From Bordetella parapertussis (GTDB taxonomy: Bacteria; Pseudomonadota; Gammaproteobacteria; Burkholderiales; SG8-41), in the NCBI GenBank assembly GCA_945885345.1, contig CAMCYP010000022.1:1-56841 (forward strand): 56,841 nt of DNA, in the 5' to 3' direction. Each line of letters starts with the position of its first letter. Positions within the stretch are counted from its first letter, which is position 1. A model generated the notes under the pieces. That model did not search any database, was not told the DNA's origin, and saw only the letters and a list, made by a program, of their open reading frames with translations. Below are positions 29,363-37,830 of this stretch, one piece after another. Made by a program: the position numbers and the translations under genes.

Positions 29363-29385
29363 CCAGAAAACTGGATTGACATTGT

Positions 29386-29413
29386 AAAAACGCCGCCAGC
29401 AGGCGGCGTTTTT
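29386..29413. terminator. Bidirectional intrinsic terminator
   Basis: CGCCGCC-AGCA-GGCGGCG (29391-29408) flanked by AAAAA and TTTTT. It lies between the convergent Bug receptor 2 and TauD-type genes and can serve both strands. Confidence 0.92.
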
Positions 29414-29427
29414 CGTGGATTGAATGT

Positions 29428-30309
29428 TCAGGCAACGCTGCGCTCCGGCCACATCGCCGCCAGGCCGTCGGCATCGGTGGCTGAAACCGTGGTGCGGATC
29501 ATGTAGCGGGGCTGGTCCATGGGCCAGGGCCGGCCGCGGTGCATCGTCGCCCGGTTGTCCCACATGATAACGTCGCCGGGCTGCCAGCGATGCTGATAGA
29601 TGTGCTCGGGTCGGGTGGCAAAGGCCGTCAGTTCATCAATCAGTTGCAGGGCCTCGCTGTGTTCCATGCCGTCGATGCCACAGGTGTGCGAAGCAAGGTA
29701 CAGTGCGTCGCGGCCGTTGACCGGATTGCGCCAGCGCATGCGCCAGCATACTGCTGGCATGGCTGAACGCTCGCGTTCGGAAGCGAGGTGCGGCGCGATT
29801 TTTCCGCGGGAATGCGCGTAGTCATGCCAGGCATAGGCGTTGTCGAGTTTTTTGCGCATGGCGGGAGACAGTCGCTCCCAGGTCAGGCGCATCGATGTAA
29901 ATTCAGTTTCGCCGCCAGTGGTTGCCACGGTGCGTCCGGACAATATCGAAGTCAGCGCAGGCGGAATCTTGAAGCAGCTGTCGGTATGCCACAGCTGGTT
30001 GGCCTTGGCGCGCAACTCTTCCTTGTGACCGGGTGGCACCAGTGTGCCGTCGGGCTCGACATTGGTCAGGATGCTGAACGGCGTTCCTTCACCGCGCGAT
30101 GCGGCTTTGGCGATTTCCAGAGGACCGAATTTGCGCGAAAACGCCATCTGCAGTTCGTCGGTGATTTCCTGCTTGCGAAACAGCAGCACCGAATGTTCTT
30201 CAAAAGCAGCGCGCACGGCGGCGTAGATTGCATCACTGCCTGCGACATCGGCCATGCCGGCGCCGCGTATTTCGGCAGCAAATCCCGGACCCAGCGGTAT
30301 CAGTTCCAT
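29428..30309 (-). CDS. TauD/TfdA-family Fe(II)/2-oxoglutarate-dependent dioxygenase
   Basis: A 293-residue oxygenase. The iron ligands are the His and Asp in LWHTDSCFK and the distal His in RATMHRGRPW; the 2-oxoglutarate-binding Arg is in RYMIRTTVS. VLLFRKQEITDELQ and FSRKFGPLEIAK are family segments near the N-terminus. Members hydroxylate taurine, 2,4-D, sulfate esters or other small acids, and the substrate here is unknown. ATG 30309 is preceded by GGAGGAG at good spacing; an overlapping TTG at 30312 is less likely. The PIN-protein gene is 13 bases upstream, so the thioesterase-PIN-dioxygenase trio may be one unit. Confidence 0.9.
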   Translation of the reverse strand: MELIPLGPGFAAEIRGAGMADVAGSDAIYAAVRAAFEEHSVLLFRKQEITDELQMAFSRKFGPLEIAKAASRGEGTPFSILTNVEPDGTLVPPGHKEELRAKANQLWHTDSCFKIPPALTSILSGRTVATTGGETEFTSMRLTWERLSPAMRKKLDNAYAWHDYAHSRGKIAPHLASERERSAMPAVCWRMRWRNPVNGRDALYLASHTCGIDGMEHSEALQLIDELTAFATRPEHIYQHRWQPGDVIMWDNRATMHRGRPWPMDQPRYMIRTTVSATDADGLAAMWPERSVA

Positions 30310-30322
30310 CAACGTCTCCTCC

Positions 30323-30787
30323 TCAGACGGCGCGCGGCGTTACGCGGTTTGAAGATTCTACGCCCTGATGCGCCGCAAAATCTTGCGGAGTCACGATATG
30401 GAACGGCAACGGCGGTCGACGATTCGCCAGCACCAACAGCGCCTGATCCCTGCTCAGCAGGTAATGCGCGCCAGCACCCGCTGCCAGTTCCAGAAATTTC
30501 TGATCATCGGAATCAGCACAGGCGGGCAGGTTGATGAAGCAGGGCATTTCCGCTTTGTGTGCCACAGCCCGGCATGCAGTGATGCAGGCAGCCTGGCGAC
30601 CAGGATCCAGTGTCCATTTCTGCAGCGGGTAAGCAAGTACGCGCAGCAGTTCGGCCTCGCAATCACTGTTGATGACGATTTCGGCGCTGCCTGCGGCGAC
30701 AGCGGCCTGCAGCGGTTTGATGCCGGGATCATCAAACACCAGCCAGTCCAGCCAGACGTTGGTGTCCAGCACCAGCCGCAGCACCAT
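30323..30787 (-). CDS. PIN-domain protein (putative toxin component, PIN family)
   Basis: A 154-residue PIN-fold protein. The first acidic motif is LRLVLDTNVWLDWLVFDD. NSDCEAELLRVLAYP supplies a middle Glu, and CADSDDQKFLELAAGAGAHYLLSRD carries the later Asp residues of the metal site. The fold is that of Mg-dependent ribonucleases such as VapC. Its start overlaps the stop of the thioesterase gene (TAATG), and I see no antitoxin gene beside it, so a toxin-antitoxin function is doubtful. Confidence 0.8.
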   Translation of the reverse strand: MVLRLVLDTNVWLDWLVFDDPGIKPLQAAVAAGSAEIVINSDCEAELLRVLAYPLQKWTLDPGRQAACITACRAVAHKAEMPCFINLPACADSDDQKFLELAAGAGAHYLLSRDQALLVLANRRPPLPFHIVTPQDFAAHQGVESSNRVTPRAV

Positions 30788-31239
30788 TATCCGGCCTTGG
30801 CCACAGTCGACTTCAGCGATTTCCAGGTGGAGGTCGCGTAGGCGATCATTTCACCCTGTTCATCCACCAGTTCCGAGCGCAGGAATGAGATGCTGCGACC
30901 GTGACGGATGAAGCGTGCGGTACAGGTCAGCCGACCGGCCTTGGCGGCTTTCAGGTATTGCACCTTCATCTCCAGCGTCGCACCTGCACCGCTGGTCCGC
31001 TGCAGCAGATGTCCCATGGAGATGTCGAGTACAAAAGCGCTGATGCCTCCATGCAAACCGCCTTGCGGGTTGTGCATGAAATCCTTCAGCTCGAAGTCGA
31101 TGCGGCATTCGTCCGGGGTGTAGGCAAGTTCAAGACCGAACAGGCGTGCAAGGAAAAATTTACCGAATTCCTGTTCGTAAGTGGCCAATGCCTGCTCAAA
31201 GGCCTGGCGTGCTGCGGATTCATCCATGGTCAATAACAT
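30787..31239 (-). CDS. PaaI-family hotdog thioesterase
   Basis: A 150-residue hotdog-fold protein. The helix segment NPQGGLHGGISAFVLDISMGH matches the PaaI/YdiI acyl-CoA thioesterase signature (HGG followed by an acidic residue). The sheet strands include ATLEMKVQYLKAAKAGRL and FIRHGRSISFLRSELVDEQGEMIAYA. It would hydrolyse small acyl- or aryl-CoA esters in the cytoplasm. ATG 31239 is used; ATG 31227 is also possible. The gene ends one base into the PIN-protein start codon. Confidence 0.85.
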   Translation of the reverse strand: MLLTMDESAARQAFEQALATYEQEFGKFFLARLFGLELAYTPDECRIDFELKDFMHNPQGGLHGGISAFVLDISMGHLLQRTSGAGATLEMKVQYLKAAKAGRLTCTARFIRHGRSISFLRSELVDEQGEMIAYATSTWKSLKSTVAKAG

Positions 31240-31332
31240 CCAGTCAAGATTTTCGAAGGCGCCATGCTAACACCGCGGCCCTTTGTTATATTGGCCACGT
31301 TGCCCATCAAAAAATCCGGGGGGGAGAATGTG

Positions 31333-32340
31333 ATGTGGATGCTTGCGGGTTGCGCGCGCGTGGCATGGTTGTGCGGATCATTGTCGTTGCTGTTCGCCGT
31401 GGCCGGCGTCAAGGCGCAGCCTGCGGGCTGGAAGCCCGATCGCGTGGTTGAAATCATTGTCGGTACCGCACCGGGTGCCGCTCCGGATAAGACGGCACGG
31501 CTGATCCAGCGCCTGTGGCAAACACGCGGCCTGTACGAAGGCCCGGTCACCGTGGTCAACAAACCGGGTGGTGGCAACCTGATTGCCTGGAATTATCTGA
31601 ACCAGCACGCCGGCAACGGGCACTACCAGATGATCGGCAATTTCAATGTGCTGATCAGCAGGGCCATCGGCCAGAGTCCGTACGCACACAGCGATTACAC
31701 CTGGGTCGCGATGCTGTTCGATGAATTTTTCGCGGTTTCGGTACGCGCTGATTCGCCGATTGCCAGCGGGCGCGAATTGGCTGCACGCCTGCTCAAAGAC
31801 ACCGGTTCGGTGGTCATCGGCGTATCGACGTCGATCGGCGGCGCCAACCACCTGTCGGCGGCATTGGTGCTGCAGCGGGCCGGGATAGATCCGCGGCGCG
31901 TCAAGTTTGTCGCCTTCAAAGGCAGTGCGGAATCAGTGACCGCATTGCTCGGTGGCCACATCGATGCGGTCTCCACGGCCGTTTCTGCTGTTGTGCCGCA
32001 TGTACGCAGCGGTCAATTGCGCACGATTGCTGTATCGTCACCGCAGCGACTAGGCGGCGCACTCGCTGCTGTGCCGACCTGGGTGGAGCAGGGCATCAAG
32101 GGCACCATGACTAATTTCCGCGCAGTGATCGCGCCCAAAGGAACCGAAGCGGGAGCGGTAAAATTCTGGGAATCGCGTTACGCGGAACTCGCGGCACAGG
32201 ACGAATGGAAAAAGGATCTGGATGCCAATCTGTGGGCATGGAATTTCCTTGATGCCGGCAAGACCGTGGCTGCAGTGGCTGAATACGCCAGAGAAGTCGA
32301 TGCGCTGGTCAGTATCCTGGGTTTACGCAAAACTCCCTGA
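31333..32340 (+). CDS. Divergent Bug/TctC-type solute-binding receptor, copy 3
   Basis: A 335-residue periplasmic protein of the tripartite tricarboxylate receptor fold, much more diverged than the two copies at 27.3-29.4 kb. A signal peptide (VAWLCGSLSLLFAVAGVKAQ) is followed by RVVEIIVGTAPGAAPDKTARL in place of the usual MIIPFxAGG opener. VNKPGGGNLIAWNYL and VTALLGGHIDAVSTAVSAVVPHV retain the family pattern. GGGGAGA upstream supports ATG 31333. It is again orphan. The different opener suggests a ligand distinct from that of copies 1 and 2. Confidence 0.85.
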   Translation: MWMLAGCARVAWLCGSLSLLFAVAGVKAQPAGWKPDRVVEIIVGTAPGAAPDKTARLIQRLWQTRGLYEGPVTVVNKPGGGNLIAWNYLNQHAGNGHYQMIGNFNVLISRAIGQSPYAHSDYTWVAMLFDEFFAVSVRADSPIASGRELAARLLKDTGSVVIGVSTSIGGANHLSAALVLQRAGIDPRRVKFVAFKGSAESVTALLGGHIDAVSTAVSAVVPHVRSGQLRTIAVSSPQRLGGALAAVPTWVEQGIKGTMTNFRAVIAPKGTEAGAVKFWESRYAELAAQDEWKKDLDANLWAWNFLDAGKTVAAVAEYAREVDALVSILGLRKTP

Positions 32341-32351
32341 TTGCGTAACGC

Positions 32352-32397
32352 AATTATCAATATAAATTATTGATTTTATTGATTATTTATATTTTAT
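32352..32397. repeat. AT-rich dispersed element, copy d
   Basis: AT-rich gap between convergent Bug receptor 3 and the rhodanese gene. The core TTGATTTTATTGA (32370-32382) is identical to the one inside truB at 47936. It includes one perfect IHF-consensus match, TAAATTATTGATT. Confidence 0.55.
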
Positions 32398-32398
32398 G

Positions 32399-33985
32399 TC
32401 AGTGTGCAGGCAGTCGAAACACCGATTTGTCCTGTTCGCCGAGCTGCGCCATCAAGCCGGTTTCCCAGGCCAGATACTGTTGCATGGCCGCGCGGTTGCC
32501 GGCATGGCGATCATGCACGAAGAACAGGTAGTCGATACATTCGCGGTCGGCCGGATTATCGGCTGATGCCGCGGTTTGATGGCCGGCCTTGCCCCACGCC
32601 GCGGCGCCGCCGGCGTAGAACCGGATGTCATTGATCCCGGCATCGCGCAATTCAGTCGCCGCGAGCCGCGCGACATCCATATCTTCAGCCGTGATCACGA
32701 TGGGTGTTTTTGCGCCCTGAGCATCTTTGGCAATGCGCGCACGTATGCTCCAGCGGCTGCCGGGAATATGCGCCTTGCGATAGGCCATGCTGGAGCCAAC
32801 ATCGAACACGGTGCAGGCTTTGGTATTAACGAGTTTCTGCAATTCATCGGCGTTGATCGGCGGTAATTCCGGCAGTGCCGGTTTGGCCGCTGGCGCAGCG
32901 GCGAGGGGGGCTTTGACGCCGCCTTCGAGCACAAAGGCATCGCAGCCCAGTTGCAGCAACCAGCTGGCGACCACCGGTGCGCGCACGTTCTCGCCGCCAT
33001 CGATCAGCACGATGCGGGCATTGCGTACGCCCACCCATTGATCTGTCGCCTGGATCAGTTGGCCGCCGGGCGTGTGTTGTGCGCCGGGCAGGCTGCCTGC
33101 AGCGAATTCCTCGGGTGTGCGCACATCGCAGAGATAAGTCGTGCGATCCGTTGCCTTGAACCAGCTGGCGACGTCGCTCGCAGTCACCGTGCGCACTTTG
33201 AAGCGTTCGATCAGTGCTTTTGCCGCTTGCTGTTGAGCCGGCAGCGCCGCAGGATCAATCTGCTCCGGATACTGCAGCGCTGAACCGTATTCGAGCTGCA
33301 GGTCTGACAGGTACCAGCCCTGGGTGCCGTTTTCCAATGCATACACCGGGTTGGGCACACCGAAATTGATGAGGGTTTGCGCGCCGAGGATGGAGCGCGT
33401 GCGACCGGCACAATTGACGATGATTTTGGTTTTAGGATTCTTGACCATGCTTGCCACTCGATACGGCAACTCGGCATTGGGGCAGCAGGTACTTCCGGGA
33501 ATGGTCATCTTGTGGTGTTCATGCACCGGCCGGCCGTCAACCAGCGCAAAGTCTTCGCCTGAGGCCTTCATCTTGACCAGGTCCTGCGCGGTGATTCGCG
33601 GCGTGTTGTAGGCGTGTTCAACCAGCTCGCCGAACAGTTTGCTCGGCACGTTGACGCCTTTGAACAGGACATAACCGGCGGCTTTCCAGCCGCGGGTGCC
33701 GCCTTCGAGCACGGTGAGGTCGCTGTAACCCAGCGCAGCGAGACGCACGGAGGCACGTTGTGCCACGCTGGAAACACCATCATCACAGAGCACAATACGC
33801 ACATTTTTTCGCGGCACCAGTGCAGCTATGTTGAGTTCCAGCCGGCTGTACGGCAGCGGCGTGGCAAACAGCAGGTGGTCTTCCCCGAACTCGCCGTCCT
33901 CACGTACATCGAGCAGTGCGATTTCGCGGCCGTCGTGCAAGGCATTCTGCAGTTCGGCGGGAGTCATGGAGCGGGTTTGTGCCAT
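32399..33985 (-). CDS. Four-domain rhodanese (sulfurtransferase) protein
   Basis: A 528-residue cytoplasmic protein made of four rhodanese-like domains. Domain 1 (LLDVREDGEFGEDH) has Cys in VLCDDGVSS. Domain 2 (LVDGRPVHEHHKMTIPG) has Cys in IVNCAGRTRSILG, the most complete active-site loop. Domain 3 (LCDVRTPEEFAAGSLPG) has IDGGENVRA in place of the Cys loop. Domain 4 (VFDVGSSMAYRKAHIPGS) has TAEDMDVAR. So two domains could carry persulfide and two look non-catalytic. The neighbouring TauE/SafE-type permease gene fits a sulfur theme. Substrates are unknown. Confidence 0.88.
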   Translation of the reverse strand: MAQTRSMTPAELQNALHDGREIALLDVREDGEFGEDHLLFATPLPYSRLELNIAALVPRKNVRIVLCDDGVSSVAQRASVRLAALGYSDLTVLEGGTRGWKAAGYVLFKGVNVPSKLFGELVEHAYNTPRITAQDLVKMKASGEDFALVDGRPVHEHHKMTIPGSTCCPNAELPYRVASMVKNPKTKIIVNCAGRTRSILGAQTLINFGVPNPVYALENGTQGWYLSDLQLEYGSALQYPEQIDPAALPAQQQAAKALIERFKVRTVTASDVASWFKATDRTTYLCDVRTPEEFAAGSLPGAQHTPGGQLIQATDQWVGVRNARIVLIDGGENVRAPVVASWLLQLGCDAFVLEGGVKAPLAAAPAAKPALPELPPINADELQKLVNTKACTVFDVGSSMAYRKAHIPGSRWSIRARIAKDAQGAKTPIVITAEDMDVARLAATELRDAGINDIRFYAGGAAAWGKAGHQTAASADNPADRECIDYLFFVHDRHAGNRAAMQQYLAWETGLMAQLGEQDKSVFRLPAH

Positions 33986-34028
33986 GGGTGCACCTTTAAA
34001 TCAAAATGAGTCGGGATTATAGCCGCGG

Positions 34029-34765
34029 TCAGCGCAGCAGCAGCGGCAGGCCGCTGAGCATCAGGATGACGGCTACCATCCGCTTGAAAGCCAGGTCATT
34101 GAGATTGGCATGAATGTGGCTGCCAGCCCAGATGCCCAGCCCCATCATCGGCAACGCCGCGGCGCAGGCAATCATCACGTCACGGGTAAATTCGCCAGTG
34201 ATGACATAGGCTCCGCCACGCAGAATGCCCAGCGCAAACAGCGCGGCCCAGTGGCACGGAATACATCGCGGCTGCGCTGCAGCATGTCGAGGTACATTGC
34301 ATAAAACATGCCGGCCATCGAACCGAACATGGTGCCGACAAACCCGGCGATGGTGCCGGCGACAGGCGTGATCACGCCCATCGGCAGTCGGGTTTCGCGC
34401 CGTGGTCGCCAGGTAATGATCAGCGCATAACAACCGTAGGCGAACACGATGCCGCCGAGCAGACGCGCCAGCGTCAGTGCATCCAGGGTTTTGAAAAAAT
34501 ACGCGCCGATGGCGACGCCGACGACGGTGGACGGCAAGATCCGCCGCAGGTCCTGCCAGGCGACATGGTGCCAGGCGGTGCGCAGTATGGCGGCGGATGA
34601 AATCAGGCCGAGGAAGGTTACCAGCGGCGCCACGGTTTTCAGCGACAGTATCCAGGTCAGCAGCGGAACCGTGACGCCACCGAATCCGGAACTGCCGCGG
34701 ATGGCGTAGGAGATGAAAATGATGAAACAGAAGTACAGCAGTTCCGCGGTGGTCAGCGCTTCCAC
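34029..34765 (-). pseudogene. TauE/SafE-family permease, frameshifted
   Basis: A membrane protein of about 245 residues is split between two frames. From GTG 34765 one frame gives MEALTTAELLYFCFIIF through VAGTIAGFVGTMFGSMAGMF to MLQRSRDVFRAT, then loses homology. A second frame supplies the missing C-terminus (ALFALGILRGGAYVITGEFT to MVAVILMLSGLPLLLR). The switch lies at about 34246-34258; adding one base there would restore a single TauE/SafE protein with about eight membrane segments. Such permeases export sulfite or organosulfonates. This is either a recent inactivating deletion or a sequencing or assembly error. It is 16 bases after rhlE on the same strand. Confidence 0.8.
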
Positions 34766-34781
34766 GGATCAGCAAGACAGC

Positions 34782-36221
34782 TTATTTTTTGTCTTTGAGC
34801 GCGAGGCCGCCGAGCAGCGCTGCGGCCGGGCGATGCGTGCGCCCCTGCGATGCCGGGGGCTTTTGCGCGGGCGCACCGGCAGCGGTTCCGCCTGAGGGTT
34901 CGTACGGTTTGCTGAAGTCGAAGCCGTCGCTGGCGCGTTGTGGCTTCGGCTGCGTCGGTGAGTGCGGCTGTGCGTGGGATGGTGCAGCGGGGCGCGGGGT
35001 TGCCGGTGCGGCTTGCTGCGGTTCGCGCCGCGGCGCTTCATCGCGCGTTTCACGGCGCGGACGCTGCTCTCGGCCCCGCTCAAGGTCAAAGTTGTCCGGG
35101 ACTTTGCGCGGGATCGGACGTTTCAGCAGTTTTTCGATTTCGATCAGAAGGCGTTCTTCATCGGGGCTCATCAACGAAATGGCCTCGCCCGGCATGCCGG
35201 CGCGGCCGGTGCGGCCGATGCGGTGCACGTAATCTTCCGGGGTGTACGGCAGTTCGTAGTTGATGACGAAGGGGAGTTCCGCGATATCGATGCCGCGTGC
35301 TGCGATATCGGTGGCGACCAGCGCCGTAGTGCGGCCTTCCTTGAAGTCGGCCAGCGCCAGTTCGCGCTCGGCCTGAGTGCGGTCGCTGTGAATGGCTGCG
35401 GCATTGATGCCGTCGCGTTCCAGTTCACGCGCCAGCTTGTTGCAATCCTTTTTCATGCGCAGGAACACCAGTACCTGCTTCATCTCCCGGGAACGGATCA
35501 GGTGTGCCAGCAGCGCGCGCTTGCTGGCTGCCGGTACTTCGTAAACCTGGTGTTCAACGAGGTCGGCCGGTGCGTTGCGTCGCGCCACCTCGATCATCAG
35601 CGGATTGCGCAACAACTGGTTGGCAAGTTTTTTGATGTCCTCGGAGAACGTCGCGGAGAACAGCAGGCTTTGCCGTTGTGCCGGGATCAGCGCCATGATG
35701 CGGCGGATGTCGGGCAGGAAGCCCATGTCGAGCATGCGGTCGGCTTCATCGAGGATCAGGATTTCAACCTGGCCCAGCGAAACGCTTTTCTGCTGCACAT
35801 GGTCGAGCAGGCGACCGGGCGTGGCGATCAGGATGTCAACGCCTTCGCGCAGGGCCTTGGTCTGGGGCGTCATGTCGACGCCACCATAGACCACGGTCGA
35901 GCGCAGTTTCAGGTGCTTGCTGTAGCCGCGCACGCTGTCGCTGACCTGGGCCGCGAGTTCGCGGGTGGGGGTCAGGATCAGCGCCCGCACCGGGTGCCGC
36001 GCGGGCGAGGGGCTGGAGTTGGCGTACGGCGCGAGCAACTGCAGCATCGGCAATGTGAAGCCGGCGGTTTTGCCGGTGCCGGTCTGGGCGCAGCCCATGA
36101 TGTCGCGGCGTTCGAGCACGGCCGGGATGGCTTTGGCCTGGATCGGCGTCGGCTCGGTATAACCTTCATCAGCGACAGCGCGCTGGAGTTCAGGAATCAG
36201 ATTAAGGTCGGCAAAGGACAT
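34782..36221 (-). CDS. rhlE: DEAD-box RNA helicase RhlE
   Basis: A 479-residue ATP-dependent RNA helicase. The Q motif ([14 protein letters not shown] and [10 protein letters not shown]), Walker A ([11 protein letters not shown]), DEAD box ([14 protein letters not shown]), SAT (LLFSATFSE), and the C-terminal helicase motifs [14 protein letters not shown] and [12 protein letters not shown] are all present. The RhlE-type opener MSFADLNL supports the name. The last 95 residues are a disordered, Arg/Pro/Gln-rich tail probably binding RNA. Such helicases act in ribosome assembly and RNA decay. Confidence 0.93.
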   Translation of the reverse strand: MSFADLNLIPELQRAVADEGYTEPTPIQAKAIPAVLERRDIMGCAQTGTGKTAGFTLPMLQLLAPYANSSPSPARHPVRALILTPTRELAAQVSDSVRGYSKHLKLRSTVVYGGVDMTPQTKALREGVDILIATPGRLLDHVQQKSVSLGQVEILILDEADRMLDMGFLPDIRRIMALIPAQRQSLLFSATFSEDIKKLANQLLRNPLMIEVARRNAPADLVEHQVYEVPAASKRALLAHLIRSREMKQVLVFLRMKKDCNKLARELERDGINAAAIHSDRTQAERELALADFKEGRTTALVATDIAARGIDIAELPFVINYELPYTPEDYVHRIGRTGRAGMPGEAISLMSPDEERLLIEIEKLLKRPIPRKVPDNFDLERGREQRPRRETRDEAPRREPQQAAPATPRPAAPSHAQPHSPTQPKPQRASDGFDFSKPYEPSGGTAAGAPAQKPPASQGRTHRPAAALLGGLALKDKK

Positions 36222-36539
36222 ATAAGTAAAAAAGCGCGGTAAAAAGCGGGCGCTGGTCGGAGAAGGCAGAAAAAACGCAAACCGGTGACCGTGGGGCCAT
36301 CATGATGCGCGATGCAGGCGCACAGGGCCGCAAGGCTGCAGGCAACGAAGCGAAGCCGGATGCGGGGGTGAGCCGGGATGTGAACCGGGATATGGAACGG
36401 GGTAAATCACGCCGGCGGAGTATAGCGCGACCGCTGCCGGCCGGCCAGCCGGAGGCCGAAAACTTCCAAATATTCAGAAATCTGGTAAATTGTTGCGGCA
36501 CTTCAACATGCGTCATTTCTGGATGAATAACTGCCCGCA
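36222..36539. other. 318-base gap between divergent rhlE and HNH genes
   Basis: No plausible gene is seen on either strand. The rhlE promoter and the HNH-gene promoter must both lie here, but I cannot pick out convincing -35/-10 pairs. A GC-rich inverted sequence CCGGCCGGCCAGCCGG is at about 36437-36452. Confidence 0.4.
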
Positions 36540-37157
36540 ATGGATGGCTATCACCCGACACTGAATGACCCGGCGGCGCTCCACCCGCTGCCGCTGATCC
36601 TGACGCTGGACACGCACGGCGTGCCGCATCGCTGGATCAGCTGGCAGCACGCCTGCTACTACTACGCCAAGGATCAGGTGGCCTGGAGCATGGGCAACCA
36701 TGCGTTTACCGTGCACGGCGGCATGAACCGCATCACCGGCGAACGTTCGATGATCAGCGGCTCCAGCATCATCGCCATCAAGGGCAAAGCGATGGCGATG
36801 AAGTCATTCAACCAGGTACCGCCGCTGAACAACCGCGAACTGTTCCACCGTGATCGCCAGATCTGCGCCTACTGCGCGACCAGTTTTACCGGCGCGCGCC
36901 TGACCCGTGACCATATCGTGCCGTTTTCGAAGGGCGGCCGGGATACCTGGATGAACGTGGTGACGGCCTGCCGCGCCTGCAACGAGCGCAAAAGCGACCG
37001 CACGCCGGAAGGTGCCAACATGGAGCTGGTGTACCTGCCTTATGTGCCGAACCGCGCCGAGTATCTGATCCTCACCAACCGGCGCATCCTCGCCGACCAG
37101 ATGGAGTTTCTCGCGCAACACGTACCGGCGCAAAGCCGGCTGCACCAGCCGCGTTAG
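36540..37157 (+). CDS. HNH endonuclease
   Basis: A 205-residue protein with an HNH nuclease domain in its second half. A zinc-binding CAYC pair is followed by LTRDHIVPFSKGGRDTWMNVVTACRACNERKSDRTP, giving the His, Asn and second Cys pair of the HNH_5-type motif. The first half (LPLILTLDTHGVPHRWISWQ) is a conserved extension seen in stand-alone betaproteobacterial HNH proteins. There is no modification enzyme, phage gene or intron around it, so it is probably a housekeeping gene of unknown role. Confidence 0.85.
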   Translation: MDGYHPTLNDPAALHPLPLILTLDTHGVPHRWISWQHACYYYAKDQVAWSMGNHAFTVHGGMNRITGERSMISGSSIIAIKGKAMAMKSFNQVPPLNNRELFHRDRQICAYCATSFTGARLTRDHIVPFSKGGRDTWMNVVTACRACNERKSDRTPEGANMELVYLPYVPNRAEYLILTNRRILADQMEFLAQHVPAQSRLHQPR

Positions 37158-37186
37158 TTATCAGTCGTGGGACGCAGCTGCCGCGT

Positions 37187-37741
37187 TTATCTGCGTGCGA
37201 ACTGTTGCATCGCCGCCCGCATTTCCTCGTCGGAAGGCGGACGCTTGTCACGGAAAATCAGCCACAGCAGTGCGCCGTTGACCAGGATGAACATGATTTC
37301 CAGGTAGAGCAGGGTTTCGACGATCACGTGTGCGGGCTTTTGCGAAAAAATGAAATAGAAGCCCTCGAATGTCGGGATCGCCGCCTTGGTCAACGCAAAT
37401 ACCGATTCCATCGGCGGGAACAGCAGCATCAGCACAAGATTGATGGCGGTAAACAGCAGCGATGCGTTCTGCAGACTCATGTTGCGGGTTTTGGTGCCCG
37501 CCGGTTTGTCTCGCAGCAACAGCCAGGCAATGGCCAAATTGATCAACACCACCATGACTTCGATGGTCAGCAAGTCGCTGTTGATCACGCTCATCAGTGG
37601 TTTGCCGGCAATGAAATAAAACCCCGCGAATACGGGCACGGCCGAAGAGGCGACGGAATATTGGTCAATTGGCGGGAACAAGGTGATCAGCAGCAGATTG
37701 GCCACGGCGATGGCCAGCGCGATGCTTTGATTTCTGTTCAT
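37187..37741 (-). CDS. Uncharacterised membrane protein with internal duplication
   Basis: A 184-residue, four-segment membrane protein I do not recognise. It consists of two copies of one unit of about 80 residues. Copy 1 has NLLLITLFPPIDQY, AVPVFAGFYFI, EVMVVLINLAIAWLLLRDKP; copy 2 has NLVLMLLFPPMES, AIPTFEGFYFI, EIMFILVNGALLWLIFRDKRP. Each unit has an LFPP turn after the first helix and ends with a basic RDK after the second. ATG 37741 (MNRNQSIALAIAVANLLL) was chosen to start at the first unit; the frame stays open to 37849. It lies downstream of the DUF1223 gene on the same strand. No function can be assigned. Confidence 0.75.
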   Translation of the reverse strand: MNRNQSIALAIAVANLLLITLFPPIDQYSVASSAVPVFAGFYFIAGKPLMSVINSDLLTIEVMVVLINLAIAWLLLRDKPAGTKTRNMSLQNASLLFTAINLVLMLLFPPMESVFALTKAAIPTFEGFYFIFSQKPAHVIVETLLYLEIMFILVNGALLWLIFRDKRPPSDEEMRAAMQQFARR

Positions 37742-37830
37742 GCCCGGAGGCGTCCCCTGAGTTAAGCCATTTGGAGTATAGCCGAATCGCCAGCCAGCGG
37801 GTACCGGTAAGCCGTTGTTTTTAAAGCGTC

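Noticed and set aside
36540..37157. The HNH nuclease as part of a restriction or phage-defence island
   Set aside because: No methylase, helicase-nuclease partner, phage gene or composition shift is nearby. RhlE is a housekeeping helicase, and stand-alone HNH proteins of this type are common in betaproteobacteria.
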